A DNA stretch of 64,000 nucleotides, taken from NCBI GenBank assembly GCA_003994795.1, contig AP018269.1, positions 558,001 through 622,000 on the forward strand, in the 5' to 3' direction. The translations under genes and the position numbers were made by a program. The DNA comes from Cylindrospermum sp. NIES-4074 (lineage in GTDB: Bacteria > Cyanobacteriota > Cyanobacteriia > Cyanobacteriales > Nostocaceae). A model generated the notes under the pieces. That model did no database searches, was not told where the DNA came from, and saw nothing but the letters and a program-made list of their open reading frames with translations. Shown piece by piece: positions 34,808-46,293 of this stretch (within the stretch, counting starts at the first letter, position 1; every line of letters starts with the position of its first letter).

Positions 34808-34987
34808 TGTCAACTTAAGGTGAAGCCCTCGTAATGACGTGATATCAAACTTATTCAATTACCAACCAATCCCAAAGAACCCCACCCCGGCTTTGCTGAC
34901 GCAAAACCTCCCCTCCCCTCGTGAGGGGAGGGGATTGAGGGGTGGGGTCAAACGTTTGTGGGACAACGGGTTGAGCTTAAGTTGATA
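34808..34987. repeat. Candidate inverted-repeat element with TRTCAACTTAAG ends
   Basis: TGTCAACTTAAG (34808-34819) and CTTAAGTTGATA (34976-34987) face each other across 180 bp. The interior holds a perfect CCCCTCCCCT/AGGGGAGGGG hairpin near 34910-34930. No clean target duplication is seen. It lies between cbiO and the lipoprotein gene, where the hairpin could end cbi transcription. Confidence 0.5.
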
Positions 34988-35199
34988 CCAATGAGCAGGA
35001 GGCCGTTTTTGTAACGGGGATTTATACCCTGCTCGAAAAACTTTTCGCCTTTTAAGGCGAGGTTTTAGACCCGATTGTTTCGATAATTCCTTCTTTTAGT
35101 CCCCGCATCCCCGCGCGGGATGATTTCTGGCCTAACTCACAACAAAACAGTTGAATTATTGGTTACTATTATTTGGGTTTTACTGCTGTTGGGGTATTA

Positions 35200-35706
35200 A
35201 TGTTAGTTTTAGGTAAGTATACTTTTATTGCTCCTGTGAGCCTAAGCGTCGCTTTATTGGTAACTGGTTGCAGCGAGAGTAAAGTCGCCCAGTGTCAGCG
35301 GCTAATTCAGTCCGTGAATCAAGGCACATCTTTGATTGATACAAATAAAGGAAAGCAGGTAAATACCAGCTTACAACTGTCTAAGGATTTGCAAACTGTG
35401 ACTAAAACCCTTGGGGAATTGAAGTTAACAGACCCTAAGCTCCAAGAATTTCAAAGCGGTTTTGTCAAAGTTTTTACTAATCTCAGTCAAGCGATCGCCA
35501 AAGCGGCTAACGCCCTGGGCACAGCAAAGACAGCAGAAGCCTCACCGGCAGGTCGAGAAAAAATTCAAAAAGCTAGAGTGGAAATTGATTCAGCGCTCAC
35601 CTCAGCAGCCAAAACGGCTGGTAAGGACTCAGATGCTTTAGAGGCGCAGCTTAACAAGTACTGTAGCCAAGGTGACGCATCTAATCAACCATCTCCCGGC
35701 TCCTAG
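35200..35706 (+). CDS. Putative small helical lipoprotein
   Basis: 168 residues from ATG 35200. The earlier TTG at 35173 would lengthen the leader without need. It has a hydrophobic signal ending in lipobox LVTGC, then a wholly helical, Lys/Gln/Ala-rich domain with heptad-like spacing (LSKDLQTVTKTLGELKLT) and a Ser/Pro-rich tail. One Cys pair (CQRL and CSQG) could join the ends. Similar lipoproteins occur widely in cyanobacteria, but I know of no function. Confidence 0.7.
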   Translation: MLVLGKYTFIAPVSLSVALLVTGCSESKVAQCQRLIQSVNQGTSLIDTNKGKQVNTSLQLSKDLQTVTKTLGELKLTDPKLQEFQSGFVKVFTNLSQAIAKAANALGTAKTAEASPAGREKIQKARVEIDSALTSAAKTAGKDSDALEAQLNKYCSQGDASNQPSPGS

Positions 35707-36149
35707 CTGAAAGGTTTATCATGTATTACTTGGTTTTATTTAGACTTTTCTTTCAGTCTAGGTAATTGAGGAAGATTCTAGCCTATCTTGGAAATGGGAG
35801 TGATATGGGTAATACCACCTTGCCAAATATCAGCCCAAAACATTGCCACCATCTAGTGAATTCTGACTAAGCTGTGGCACTTTTTATTTGCACATCATTT
35901 GTGGCTAAAACTCTTATAGGATAAGCCGGATAGTCTGTTTTAATTATGCAAAAACTACATTAGCTGACTTCAGACTATTTTTTTCTAGAGGCTGAAAACC
36001 TGAATCTGTCATTTCAGCCTCAAGCCTGTAACCCTTATGATTTCGTCGGTCAGTGCTACAGGGGAAAAGGGCGCGATGCGCTCCCTGAAAGTATCCTCAA
36101 TCTGATTCTGGGTAGAAAAAACACAACAAAATTCCTGGAGGATAAAGCT
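35707..36149. other. 443-bp leader region of the giant hybrid kinase gene
   Basis: No gene is seen. A strong GGAGG (36136-36140) precedes the ATG at 36150 by nine bases. A GCGCGATGCGC near-palindrome lies at about 36070-36080. The promoter is not recognisable. Confidence 0.5.
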
Positions 36150-39100
36150 ATGGCAACCGAACAGTTGATTAAAGAAAGCGATAATCTAGATTTAAAACAG
36201 CTACTAGCAACACTGACTGCTGTCAAACAAGGTGACTTTTCTGTTCGGATGCCCATAGACCAAACTGGTATGGCGGGGAAAATAGCCGATACACTCAACG
36301 ATATTATTGACCAGAATGAGCGCATGGCTACGGAGCTACAGCGAATTGGCAATGTTGTGGGTAAAGAAGGTAAGATCGCCGAACGTGCCTCTTTAGGAAA
36401 TGTCAGAGGTTCATGGTCAGATTGTGTGACTTCTGTCAATACTCTAATTACAGATTTAGTCCAGCCAACAGCCGAAACTACCCGTGTGATTAGGTCTGTA
36501 GCCAATGGCGACCTATCGCAAACGATCGCCACAGAAATTGACGGCAGACGCCTCGAAGGAGAGTTTCTCCAAACTGCCAACATCGTCAACACAATGGTAG
36601 ACAGGCTTGGTTCCTTTGCATCGGAAGTAACCAGAGTTGCTAGGGAAGTGGGAACCGAAGGTAAGCTGGGTGTGCAAGCAGAAGTGAAGGGAGTTGCTGG
36701 CACTTGGAAAGACTTGACCGACAATGTGAACTTGATGGCAGGTAATCTCACCGGACAAGTGCGGAACATTGCTGAGGTGGCAACTGCGATCGCCAATGGT
36801 GACCTTTCCAAAAAAATCACTGTCGATGTTAAAGGTGAAATTCTCGAACTAAAAAACACCGTCAACACAATGGTGGATCAGCTGAATTCTTTTGCATCGG
36901 AAGTAACGCGGGTAGCGCGGGAAGTAGGAACTGAAGGGAAGTTAGGCGTGCAAGCAGAAGTGCGCGGTGTGGCTGGTACTTGGAAGGATTTGACCGACAA
37001 CGTGAATTTGATGGCAGGTAATCTGACAGCCCAAGTACGTAATATTGCGGAAGTAACCACAGCCGTAGCCAACGGCGACCTCTCCAAGAAAATCACAGTT
37101 GATGTCAAAGGCGAAATTTTAGAGTTGAAAAACACCGTTAACATCATGGTGGATCAACTTAATTCCTTTGCTAGTGAAGTAACGCGGGTTGCCCGTGAAG
37201 TGGGTGCAGAAGGAAAATTAGGCGGTCAAGCAGAAGTGCGGGGGGTAGCGGGAACCTGGAAAGACTTGACCGATAGTGTAAATTTCATGGCGGGTAGCTT
37301 GACGGCACAAGTGCGGAATATTGCCGAAGTGACAACAGCGGTAGCAAACGGCGACCTTTCCAAGAAAATCACAGTTGATGTGAAAGGCGAAATTTTGGAG
37401 TTGAAAAATACCATTAATACAATGGTGGATCAACTTAATTCCTTTGCATCGGAAGTAACCAGGGTGGCGCGGGAAGTAGGAACCGAAGGTAAGCTGGGGG
37501 TGCAAGCAGAAGTCCGGGGGGTAGCGGGAACCTGGAAGGACTTGACAGACAACGTGAACTTAATGGCAGGTAATCTCACGGGGCAGGTGCGAAACATTGC
37601 CGAAGTGGCAACTGCGATCGCTAATGGTGACCTGTCTAAAAAAATCACTGTTGATGTCAGAGGCGAAATTTTTGAGTTAAAGAACACCATCAATATCATG
37701 GTGGATCAACTCAGTTCCTTCGCTAGTGAAGTAACTAGGGTTGCTCGTGATGTGGGCAGTGAAGGTAAGCTGGGCGTACAAGCAGATGTGAAGGGTGTGG
37801 CTGGCACTTGGAAGGATCTCACCGATAGCGTGAATTTCATGGCAGGTAGTTTAACAGCCCAAGTACGTAATATTGCGGAAGTGACCACGGCGGTAGCCAC
37901 CGGCGACCTTTCCAAGAAAATCACCGTTGATGTGAAAGGGGAAATTCTGGAGTTGAAAAATACCATTAATACAATGGTGGATCAACTCAATTCCTTTGCA
38001 TCGGAAGTGACGCGGGTTGCTAGGGAAGTGGGAAGTGAAGGCAAACTGGGCGTACAAGCAGATGTGAGGGGTGTGGCAGGTACTTGGAAGGATCTCACCG
38101 ACAGCGTGAATTTCATGGCAGGTAGCTTGACGGCACAAGTGCGGAATATTGCGGAAGTGACCACGGCGGTAGCCACCGGCGACCTTTCCAAGAAAATCAC
38201 CGTTGATGTGAAAGGGGAAATTCTGGAGTTGAAAAATACCATTAATACAATGGTGGATCAACTTAATTCCTTTGCCTCGGAAGTGACGCGGGTGGCGCGG
38301 GAAGTGGGAACAGAAGGTAAGCTGGGGGTGCAAGCGGAAGTCCGAGGGGTAGCGGGAACCTGGAAAGACTTGACAGACAACGTGAACTTAATGGCAGGTA
38401 ATCTTACGGGGCAGGTGCGGAACATTGCCGAAGTGGCAACTGCGATCGCTAACGGTGACCTCTCCAAGAAAATTACTGTAGCTGTGAAAGGCGAAATTCT
38501 GGAGTTGAAGAATACCATCAATATCATGGTGGATCAACTCAGTTCCTTTGCATCGGAAGTAACGCGGGTGGCGCGGGAAGTGGGAAGTGAAGGGAAGTTG
38601 GGTGTACAAGCGAATGTCAGGGGTGTAGCTGGCACTTGGAAGGATCTCACCGACAGCGTGAACTTCATGGCGGGAAGCTTAACAGCCCAAGTGCGAAATA
38701 TTGCCGCCGTCACCACAGCAGTAGCTAACGGCGACCTTTCTAAGAAAATCTCTGTTGATGTCAAAGGTGAAATTTTAGAGTTGAAGAACACCGTCAACAC
38801 AATGGTGGATCAGCTTAATTCCTTTGCATCGGAAGTAACGCGGGTGGCGCGGGAGGTGGGAACTGAAGGTAAGCTGGGCGTGCAAGCGGAAGTTAAGGGA
38901 GTTGCTGGGACTTGGAAGGATCTCACCGACAGTGTGAACTTCATGGCGGGAAGCTTAACAGCCCAGGTGCGGAATATTGCGGAAGTGACAACGGCGGTGG
39001 CGAATGGCGACCTTTCCAAGAAAATCACCGTTGATGTCAAAGGCGAAATTCTCGAACTCAAAAACACTATCAACACGATGGTGGATCAGCTTAACTCCTT

Positions 39101-42100
39101 TGCATCGGAAGTAACGCGGGTGGCGAGGGAGGTGGGAAGTGAAGGTAAATTGGGTGTGCAAGCCTATGTCAGGGGAGTAGCGGGAACCTGGAAAGATTTG
39201 ACCGACAACGTGAACTCAATGGCGGGGAACTTAACGGCACAGGTGCGGAACATTGCCGAGGTGACAAAGGCGGTGGCAAATGGCGACCTCTCCAAGAAAA
39301 TCACTGTTGATGTCAAAGGCGAAATTCTCGACTTGAAGAACACCATAAATACGATGGTGGATCAACTTAGTTCCTTTGCATCGGAAGTAACGCGGGTGGC
39401 GCGGGAAGTGGGAACCGAGGGTAAATTAGGCGGTCAAGCGCAAGTGCAAGGTGTGGCAGGGACTTGGAAAGATTTGACCGACAATGTGAACTCAATGGCG
39501 GGCAACTTAACGGCACAGGTGCGAGGTATTGCTAGAGTTGTGACGGCGGTGGCTAATGGTGACTTGAAGCGGAAACTCATGCTGGATGCCAAGGGAGAAA
39601 TTGAAACCTTGGCAGAAACAATCAACGAGATGATTGATACTCTAGCGACCTTTGCAAATCAAGTCACCACAGTGGCGCGGGAAGTGGGTATTGAAGGGAA
39701 GTTGGGTGGTCAAGCCAGAGTGCCTGGGGCGGCTGGGACTTGGAAAGATTTAACCGACAACGTGAACGAACTCGCTGCCACTCTCACAACGCAGTTAAGG
39801 GCGATCGCCGAAGTGGCAACAGCGGTTACAAAGGGTGATTTAACTCGCTTGATTGCGGTTGAGGCATTAGGGGAAGTGGCAATCCTCAAAGACAACATTA
39901 ACCAGATGATTGCCAACCTACGGGAGACAACGCAGAAAAACACGGAACAAGATTGGTTAAAAACTAACCTAGCCAAGTTTACCCGGATGCTGCAAGGTCA
40001 GCGAGACTTGGAAACTGTATCCAAACTCATTCTTTCAGAACTAGCGCCGCTGGTGGGAGCGCAACATGGTGTCTTCTACTTGATGGATAGTGGGGATAAT
40101 TCGGCATATCTCAAACTACTCAGCAGCTACGCTTACCGCGAACGCAAGCATCTGGCTAACCGCTTCCACTTGGGTGAAGGACTGGTAGGACAATGTGCTT
40201 TGGAAAGAGAACGGATTTTGCTGACGGAAGTGCCGAGTGATTATGTGAAAATATCTTCTGGTTTAGGAGAAGCCGCCCCACTCAACGCTGTGGTCTTACC
40301 CGTGCTATTTGAAGGGCAGGTGACAGCGGTGATTGAATTAGCTTCTTTCCGCCGCTTTAGCGAGATTCACCTCACATTCTTTGATCAACTCACCGAAAGT
40401 ATTGCGATCGTCTTAAACACGATCGCCGCTTCCATGCGGACTGAAGAATTGCTCAAGCAGTCCCAGTCTTTAGCGGAGGAATTGCAAACCCAGCAAAATG
40501 AACTGCGAGAAACCAATAAGCGCTTGGAACAACAAGCCCAATCACTCAAAACCTCTGAGGATTTATTAAAAGGACAGCAAGACAAGTTACAACAAACCAA
40601 CGCCGAGTTAGAAAGAAAAGCTCAGTTGCTAGCGCTGCAAAACAAAGAAGTTGAACGCAAAAATAGTGAAATTGAACAGGCAAGAAGGTCTTTAGAAGAA
40701 AAGGCTTCGCAACTAGCACTCTCATCAAAATATAAGTCCGAGTTTCTTGCCAATATGTCCCATGAACTGCGGACACCGCTGAACAGCTTGTTGATTTTGG
40801 CTAGGCTGTTAGCAGATAACGTTGATGGCAATCTTACCCCCAAGCAAGTCGAATATAGCCGCACAATTTACTCAGCAGGTACTGACCTTTTGGCGCTGAT
40901 CAATGACATTCTGGATCTGGCCAAAATCGAATCGGGCACTATGTCGATTAACATGACCCAAATGTTGTTGACAGAGTTGGGCAACCATGTTGAGCGCACC
41001 TTCCGGCAAATAGCTCAAGACAAGGGGATTTCTTTCTCAATTGAATTGGCTTCTGAATTACCCAGAACCATCTATACTGATGCCAAACGCTTACAACAAG
41101 TGCTGAAAAATCTGCTCTCCAATGCTTTTAAATTTACAGAGCGTGGGGAGGTAAAATTGCGGATTGAGGTGGCCAAGCAGGGGTGGAGCCTTAACCAGGA
41201 AACCTTAAATCGCTCCGAGATTGTCATCGCTTTTTCAGTCAGCGATACAGGTATTGGTATTGCCCCTGATAAGCAGAAGGTAATTTTTGAGGCGTTTCAG
41301 CAAGCCGATGGCACTACCAGTCGTAAATACGGCGGTACCGGCTTAGGATTATCAATTAGCCGCGAAATTGCCCGTCTCTTTGATGGAGAAATTAAACTTG
41401 TTAGTCACCCCGATCAAGGTAGCACTTTTACGTTCTACTTGCCGCAATTCAGTTCTGATGTAGGAGTGCGGAGTTCTGAGCCTAAATTAGAGCTCGTTAC
41501 TGCTTATTCTCCCTCACCAGTCCTGAATGACGATCGCGCGGCAATTGAAGACAACGACTACGTGCTATTGATTGTAGAAGATGACGTTCACTTTGCACGT
41601 ATCCTGCTGGATATAGCGCGACAGCAAGGATTTAAAGTTATAGCCGCCCAAAACGGCAGCGCTGGATTAAAGCTAGCACAGCAATTCCAGCCTTCAGCTA
41701 TCTTGCTGGATGTGCGCTTGCCAGAAATGGACGGTTGGACAGTGTTGGATCGCTTGAAACACGACCCAAACACGCGCCATATTCCTGTACATATCATGAC
41801 AGTTGAAGAAGGGCGACAACGCAGTTTGCAACTCGGTGCGATCGCATATGTGCAAAAACCCGTAACTAGCGAAACCGTATCTGAGGCATTGAACAGAATT
41901 AAAGGTTTTGTTCAGCGTCGGGTTAAAGATTTGCTGGTAGTCGAAGACGATGATGATCAGCGACGTAGCATTGTCGAATTGATTAGCAGCAGTGATGTGA
42001 GTATTACTGCCGTTGGTACTGGTGCCGCAGCCCTAGCAGCAATTCGTTCTCAGCTTTTTGATTGCCTCGTCCTCGATTTAGGACTACCGGATATGACTGG

Positions 42101-42728
42101 CTTTGAACTGATCGACCAGCTTAAAAAAGACCCCAACGGCGAAAATTTGCCAATTATTGTCTATACCCGGACGGAAATATCTCCAGCCCAAGAAACTCAA
42201 CTCAAGCGGATAGCGGAGACAATCATTGTCAAAGACGTGCGAACTCCTGAACGTCTCCTCGATGAAACAGCATTAGTCCTGCACCGCGTTCAGGCAGATT
42301 TACCTGAACCCAAGCGTCAATTGTTGGAACAACTGCAATCAAAAGACGGCTCCCTCGCTGACAAGAAAGTGCTGATCGTAGATGATGATATCCGTAACAT
42401 CTTCGCGCTCACCAGTATGCTGGAGCGCCATCAAATGCAGGTTTTATACGCTGAAAACGGCAGAGAAGGCATTAAGGTATTAGAGAATACACCAAATATT
42501 GATGTGATTTTGATGGACGTAATGATGCCAGAAATGGATGGTTACGAAACAACCCAGCTGATCCGCCAAAACGACCGATTTAAATCTTTGCCCATAATTG
42601 CACTTACCGCTAAAGCTATGCAAGGCGATCGCGAGAAGTGCATTGAAGCAGGTGCATCAGATTACATCACCAAACCCGTAGATATTGAACAGTTACTTTC
42701 ACTCTTGCGGGTTTGCTTCTATCAGTGA
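36150..42728 (+). CDS. Giant soluble poly-HAMP hybrid histidine kinase
   Basis: 2192 residues with no transmembrane segment, hence cytoplasmic. Order: N-terminal HAMP-like helices (10-154); twelve 92-residue units (155-1258), each with two HAMP modules ([14 protein letters not shown] and [14 protein letters not shown]); GAF domain (about 1285-1425); coiled coil (about 1430-1525); HisKA with H1538 (MSHELRTP); HATPase with DTGIGI and GGTGLGLSI; then three receivers with phospho-acceptors D1854, D1976 and D2123. HAMP repeats of this length are the hallmark of fungal group III (Nik1/Os-1) osmosensing kinases and their bacterial relatives. Twelve units exceed the five to seven usual in fungi. A second hybrid kinase follows, so a phosphorelay is plausible. 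The signal is unknown. Confidence 0.95.
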   Translation: MATEQLIKESDNLDLKQLLATLTAVKQGDFSVRMPIDQTGMAGKIADTLNDIIDQNERMATELQRIGNVVGKEGKIAERASLGNVRGSWSDCVTSVNTLITDLVQPTAETTRVIRSVANGDLSQTIATEIDGRRLEGEFLQTANIVNTMVDRLGSFASEVTRVAREVGTEGKLGVQAEVKGVAGTWKDLTDNVNLMAGNLTGQVRNIAEVATAIANGDLSKKITVDVKGEILELKNTVNTMVDQLNSFASEVTRVAREVGTEGKLGVQAEVRGVAGTWKDLTDNVNLMAGNLTAQVRNIAEVTTAVANGDLSKKITVDVKGEILELKNTVNIMVDQLNSFASEVTRVAREVGAEGKLGGQAEVRGVAGTWKDLTDSVNFMAGSLTAQVRNIAEVTTAVANGDLSKKITVDVKGEILELKNTINTMVDQLNSFASEVTRVAREVGTEGKLGVQAEVRGVAGTWKDLTDNVNLMAGNLTGQVRNIAEVATAIANGDLSKKITVDVRGEIFELKNTINIMVDQLSSFASEVTRVARDVGSEGKLGVQADVKGVAGTWKDLTDSVNFMAGSLTAQVRNIAEVTTAVATGDLSKKITVDVKGEILELKNTINTMVDQLNSFASEVTRVAREVGSEGKLGVQADVRGVAGTWKDLTDSVNFMAGSLTAQVRNIAEVTTAVATGDLSKKITVDVKGEILELKNTINTMVDQLNSFASEVTRVAREVGTEGKLGVQAEVRGVAGTWKDLTDNVNLMAGNLTGQVRNIAEVATAIANGDLSKKITVAVKGEILELKNTINIMVDQLSSFASEVTRVAREVGSEGKLGVQANVRGVAGTWKDLTDSVNFMAGSLTAQVRNIAAVTTAVANGDLSKKISVDVKGEILELKNTVNTMVDQLNSFASEVTRVAREVGTEGKLGVQAEVKGVAGTWKDLTDSVNFMAGSLTAQVRNIAEVTTAVANGDLSKKITVDVKGEILELKNTINTMVDQLNSFASEVTRVAREVGSEGKLGVQAYVRGVAGTWKDLTDNVNSMAGNLTAQVRNIAEVTKAVANGDLSKKITVDVKGEILDLKNTINTMVDQLSSFASEVTRVAREVGTEGKLGGQAQVQGVAGTWKDLTDNVNSMAGNLTAQVRGIARVVTAVANGDLKRKLMLDAKGEIETLAETINEMIDTLATFANQVTTVAREVGIEGKLGGQARVPGAAGTWKDLTDNVNELAATLTTQLRAIAEVATAVTKGDLTRLIAVEALGEVAILKDNINQMIANLRETTQKNTEQDWLKTNLAKFTRMLQGQRDLETVSKLILSELAPLVGAQHGVFYLMDSGDNSAYLKLLSSYAYRERKHLANRFHLGEGLVGQCALERERILLTEVPSDYVKISSGLGEAAPLNAVVLPVLFEGQVTAVIELASFRRFSEIHLTFFDQLTESIAIVLNTIAASMRTEELLKQSQSLAEELQTQQNELRETNKRLEQQAQSLKTSEDLLKGQQDKLQQTNAELERKAQLLALQNKEVERKNSEIEQARRSLEEKASQLALSSKYKSEFLANMSHELRTPLNSLLILARLLADNVDGNLTPKQVEYSRTIYSAGTDLLALINDILDLAKIESGTMSINMTQMLLTELGNHVERTFRQIAQDKGISFSIELASELPRTIYTDAKRLQQVLKNLLSNAFKFTERGEVKLRIEVAKQGWSLNQETLNRSEIVIAFSVSDTGIGIAPDKQKVIFEAFQQADGTTSRKYGGTGLGLSISREIARLFDGEIKLVSHPDQGSTFTFYLPQFSSDVGVRSSEPKLELVTAYSPSPVLNDDRAAIEDNDYVLLIVEDDVHFARILLDIARQQGFKVIAAQNGSAGLKLAQQFQPSAILLDVRLPEMDGWTVLDRLKHDPNTRHIPVHIMTVEEGRQRSLQLGAIAYVQKPVTSETVSEALNRIKGFVQRRVKDLLVVEDDDDQRRSIVELISSSDVSITAVGTGAAALAAIRSQLFDCLVLDLGLPDMTGFELIDQLKKDPNGENLPIIVYTRTEISPAQETQLKRIAETIIVKDVRTPERLLDETALVLHRVQADLPEPKRQLLEQLQSKDGSLADKKVLIVDDDIRNIFALTSMLERHQMQVLYAENGREGIKVLENTPNIDVILMDVMMPEMDGYETTQLIRQNDRFKSLPIIALTAKAMQGDREKCIEAGASDYITKPVDIEQLLSLLRVCFYQ
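36612..39923 (+). repeat. Twelve tandem 276-bp coding repeats (double-HAMP units)
   Basis: Units begin at 36612 and every 276 bp after that (36888, 37164, 37440, 37716, 37992, 38268, 38544, 38820, 39096, 39372, 39648). Units 1-10 are near-identical even in codon choice. Units 11 and 12 are diverged (for example [17 protein letters not shown]). Alternating variants ([24 protein letters not shown] versus [24 protein letters not shown]) indicate duplication of multi-unit blocks or gene conversion. Confidence 0.95.
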
Positions 42729-42837
42729 ATTCTGTCTAGGGAGTCAACAGAAGGCTTTAGGGTGTAAGGGAACCCCATAAATAAATTTAGTAATTTAATT
42801 GGCTCTGTATGCTTTTTTCTTTGCTAGATTTTTCCCC

Positions 42838-42872
42838 CTACACCCTACACCTTACACCTTACATCCCGCACC
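42838..42872 (+). repeat. Heptamer tandem repeat CTACACC
   Basis: Five heptamers (CTACACC twice, TTACACC, TTACATC, CCGCACC) in the spacer between the two kinase genes. Confidence 0.75.
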
Positions 42873-43093
42873 CTAATATTCTGCATCCAGACTTGTTTAG
42901 CGGAAATTTCTAACTTTTGATAGTTGTAATAGTGCGCGGAAAAGGAAGACAGTATCCTAATGAGGTACTTCTGCACTAATGCACGCATACAGCGTGGATA
43001 ACCAGTGGGACTTCCAGTATCCCATTGGACATTAACCGACCTTTGCTTATACTAAAAGCTAAAAAGCGCTTCCCTACAAAAGATATTTCTTCT

Positions 43094-45256
43094 ATGGCAT
43101 TCGACGCGAAAGTAAACATCCTACTGGTTGATGACCATCCAGAAAATCTGCTGGCTTTAGAGGCGATACTTAACAGCCTCAATCAGAATCTAGTCAGGGC
43201 CACATCTGGTGCCCAAGCGCTAAGATGCCTGCTCAGTCAAGATTTTGCTGTAATTTTACTCGACGTTCAAATGCCAGATATGGATGGATTTGAGACGGCC
43301 ACCCTAATTCGACAGCGAGAGCGATCGCACTACACACCAATAATTTTCTTGACAGCATTCAGCACTAGCGAGTCAATGGTGTTTAAAGGGTATTCACTGG
43401 GAGCAGTAGACTACCTATTCAAGCCCATTGAGTCAGAAATCTTGAAATCCAAGGTAGCAGCATTTGTCGATTTGTTTCAGAAAACAGCGGAGGTGAAACG
43501 ACAAGCGGCTGAACTGATACAACTAAATAGCCAACTGAAAAAAAGCGAAGAACAGTTTCGCTCTTTAAGTGCTTGCTCACCTGTAGGAATTTTTTTAACA
43601 GATTTAGTAGGACACTGTACTTACACAAATCCTCGCTACCAAACTATTTTGGGACTCACTCCAGCGGCAAGTTTAGCAGAGGATTGGTGGCAATTGCTTT
43701 ATCCAGAAGACCAAGAACAGGTAGTTGCAGACTGGTTTACCTCCATCAACGAAGGTAGAGAATTCTCCCGCGACTTTCGCATACTAACGCCAGCAGGAGT
43801 TTTACGATGGGTAAACTTTCGCACATCACCAATGTTTTCTGACCAAGGCGAGGTGATCAGTTTTGTGGGTACAGTAGAAGACATTAGCGATCGCCAACAA
43901 GCTGAAGAAGAACGCGCTAAATTAATCCGTGAGCAAGCGGCACTCAAGGAAGCAAAAGCAGCTAACCGCATGAAGGATGAGTTTTTAGCTACCCTTTCTC
44001 ACGAACTCCGCACACCCCTAAACTCAATACTTGGTTGGGCTAAACTACTCCGAAATCGCAAATTAGATCCCAAAGCGACTGCACGTGCCTTAGAAACAAT
44101 TGAACGCAATGCACTATTGCAAGAGCAACTTATAGAAGATATTTTGGATGTTTCACGCATTATTCGCGGCAAGTTATTCTTGAATCTCTGCCCCATCAAC
44201 TTAGTATCTGTGATTGAGGCGGCAGTGGATACTGTGCGTCTTCAAGCCCAGGCTAAAAATATTCACTTTAATTTCCTCATAATCTGCCCCGACACGGGGA
44301 AAAAGGAGACAAGAAGGCTAGGAGGCAAAGAATTAACTTCTTCTTGGTCTCTCTCATCTTCCTCCTCTGTCCCCATTTCCCTCGCTCCCCCAGCCCCAAC
44401 TTTTATGGTTTCAGGTGATCCAGACCGCTTGCAGCAAGTTGTATGGAATTTACTCACTAATGCTATCAAGTTCACACCCCAAGGCGGCCAAGTAGAAATC
44501 ACACTATCAGTTGTCACCGGTCCAGAAAAACAACACACAGCGCAGATCCAGGTTAATGATACGGGTATTGGGATCAAGCCAGACTTTCTCAAATATGTTT
44601 TTGATCGCTTCCGTCAGGCTGATGGCAGCACAACCAGAACCCAAGCTGGACTAGGGCTAGGATTGGCGATCGCTCATCATTTGGTAGAACTGCATGGGGG
44701 AAGCATCCATGCAGAAAGTCCTGGTGAAGGACTCGGCTCAACGTTTACAGTAAAGTTGCCCCTTTTAGAAGCAAAAGACAGTCTGCCCGTTGAGGCATCT
44801 GATATCACCACAGAAACAGGAGAAACACTAGAGCGAAATTCTACTATGCTTTCCCATCCATCACCCCTTGAGGATTTGCAAGTGCTGGTTGTGGATGACG
44901 ATACTGATACAAGGCATTTTCTCACCGTAGTCCTACAAGGGTCTGGGGCTAGAGTGACGGCGGTTTCTTCAGTTAATGAAGCACTCACAGAAATTAAACA
45001 ATACCCACCAGACATATTGATTAGTGATATTGGCATGCCCAAGGAAGATGGACATACACTCATCCGGAAAGTGAGACTCATGGAAGCAGAACAAGGAGGA
45101 CAGATTCCCGCTATTGCCTTAACAGCCTATGCCAGAGAGGAAGATTCTACAGAAGCGCGGGCAGCTGGCTTTAATATGTATGCCTCTAAGCCTGTTGAGA
45201 TCACTACATTGATTAATATGGTAGCCAAATTGGCAGGACGCAACGCCCATATCTAG
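43094..45256 (+). CDS. Hybrid histidine kinase REC-PAS-HisKA-HATPase-REC
   Basis: 720 residues from ATG 43094, which precedes the first receiver directly (an upstream TTG at 43025 is unlikely). REC1 has D57 (LLDVQMPDMDG). PAS/PAC (about 155-275) contains EEQFRSLSACSPVGIF and VEDISDRQQAEEE. HisKA has H303 ([11 protein letters not shown]). The HATPase has VVWNLLTNAIKF, DTGIGI and GLGLGLAIAH. REC2 has D645 (ISDIGMPKEDG). Between HisKA and the ATPase N-box, residues about 397-436 are a Ser/Pro-rich stretch absent from usual family members. They are encoded by purine/pyrimidine-rich DNA resembling local spacer repeats. No transmembrane segment is seen. It follows the giant kinase by 365 bp on the same strand. 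Confidence 0.93.
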   Translation: MAFDAKVNILLVDDHPENLLALEAILNSLNQNLVRATSGAQALRCLLSQDFAVILLDVQMPDMDGFETATLIRQRERSHYTPIIFLTAFSTSESMVFKGYSLGAVDYLFKPIESEILKSKVAAFVDLFQKTAEVKRQAAELIQLNSQLKKSEEQFRSLSACSPVGIFLTDLVGHCTYTNPRYQTILGLTPAASLAEDWWQLLYPEDQEQVVADWFTSINEGREFSRDFRILTPAGVLRWVNFRTSPMFSDQGEVISFVGTVEDISDRQQAEEERAKLIREQAALKEAKAANRMKDEFLATLSHELRTPLNSILGWAKLLRNRKLDPKATARALETIERNALLQEQLIEDILDVSRIIRGKLFLNLCPINLVSVIEAAVDTVRLQAQAKNIHFNFLIICPDTGKKETRRLGGKELTSSWSLSSSSSVPISLAPPAPTFMVSGDPDRLQQVVWNLLTNAIKFTPQGGQVEITLSVVTGPEKQHTAQIQVNDTGIGIKPDFLKYVFDRFRQADGSTTRTQAGLGLGLAIAHHLVELHGGSIHAESPGEGLGSTFTVKLPLLEAKDSLPVEASDITTETGETLERNSTMLSHPSPLEDLQVLVVDDDTDTRHFLTVVLQGSGARVTAVSSVNEALTEIKQYPPDILISDIGMPKEDGHTLIRKVRLMEAEQGGQIPAIALTAYAREEDSTEARAAGFNMYASKPVEITTLINMVAKLAGRNAHI
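44284..44402 (+). repeat. Intergenic-type repeat embedded in frame in the kinase gene
   Basis: About 119 bp with a purine-rich arm (GGGGAAAAAGGAGACAAG) and a pyrimidine-rich arm (TCTGTCCCCATTTCCCTCGC) that are roughly complementary, like spacer repeats at 27277-27330. It interrupts an otherwise standard HATPase entry sequence while keeping the frame. Boundaries are approximate. Confidence 0.55.
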
Positions 45257-45459
45257 TAGGTGCATTCGCATGAGTTGTGGGAATTCTCACTCCGTACTCG
45301 TGCTGAGGATGGGGAGGATATTAACTATTAGGCTAATTGCTTGACAAATTTGGCAGTAGCGATTGTCATTGTTTAGCATAGAAGACAGAAAACTCCTGGG
45401 TTTCGGTTAATGCTAAATAGCCAAGCCATATCAATCACACATCTTGCGAGTAAGCATTT

Positions 45460-46131
45460 ATGAAAGAAGAATTGATTGAACTAATGGCCAGAGTAATGCA
45501 GGTCTTACGAATTAATATGAATTGGATGACCTGGAATTTATTTCTGGCTTTTATACCTTTAGTTTTGAGTGTTTGGCTGTTTCGCATCAAAAGCCATCGC
45601 TCTTGGCTTTGGTGGCTAGGATTCCTGGCTTTCTTTGCTTTTTTACCGAATGCTCCTTATTTATTAACCGATGTAATTCACCTGATAGATGACATCCGCA
45701 GAATTCAATCTGTGTGGGTGATCACTTTAGTATTAATTCCTCTTTATCTCCTAGTGATTCTGGCGGGATTAGAAGCTTACGTCATATCTTTAATTAATTG
45801 GGGTTACTACTTACACCGCATCGGTAAAAGTCAATGGATTTTGTGGATGGAGTTAATTACCCATGCTTTATGTGCTGTAGGTGTCTATTGGGGTCGCTTC
45901 TTACGTTTTAACAGTTGGGATTTTGTTACTCAACCTGACGCTGTAATCACCAGAGGTATTGAAGAAATTCTTGGTAAACAGCCTTTGATAATTATTGCTA
46001 TCACCTTCGCGATCCTTGTTAGTTTACACTGGCTGATGAAACGAGTAACTTTGGGTTTTGTTAGTCAACCACACAATGGCATAGGCATGAATTCAAAGCC
46101 AACTAATCCTCATACCCCAAATGTGGGATAG
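45460..46131 (+). CDS. DUF1361 family membrane protein
   Basis: 223 residues, about six transmembrane helices. Family landmarks include the PNAPYLLTDVIHL loop, the GRFLRFNSWD segment near the end and an amphipathic last helix. DUF1361 has no known function. It is 200 bp after the second kinase gene and 160 bp before the baeRF gene, with no obvious functional link. Confidence 0.85.
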   Translation: MKEELIELMARVMQVLRINMNWMTWNLFLAFIPLVLSVWLFRIKSHRSWLWWLGFLAFFAFLPNAPYLLTDVIHLIDDIRRIQSVWVITLVLIPLYLLVILAGLEAYVISLINWGYYLHRIGKSQWILWMELITHALCAVGVYWGRFLRFNSWDFVTQPDAVITRGIEEILGKQPLIIIAITFAILVSLHWLMKRVTLGFVSQPHNGIGMNSKPTNPHTPNVG

Positions 46132-46293
46132 TTGAAGAATTTATACGCTCATAGAGCCGTTCTACGTCTCCACCCGTCTCATACTCCATCTAAAGAGGGG
46201 AATATGTGGCGGGTAATTTCTTATCAAAAGAAAGATGCAACCTCAGCACCTGAGGATTTGAAATGTATCTAGAGTAGATCGGAGTTGAATAAT

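Noticed and set aside
36056-39976. A ladder of 60-160-codon minus-strand frames opposite the giant kinase gene
   Set aside because: They repeat with the 276-bp period and mirror the codon pattern of the sense repeats; none has family features.
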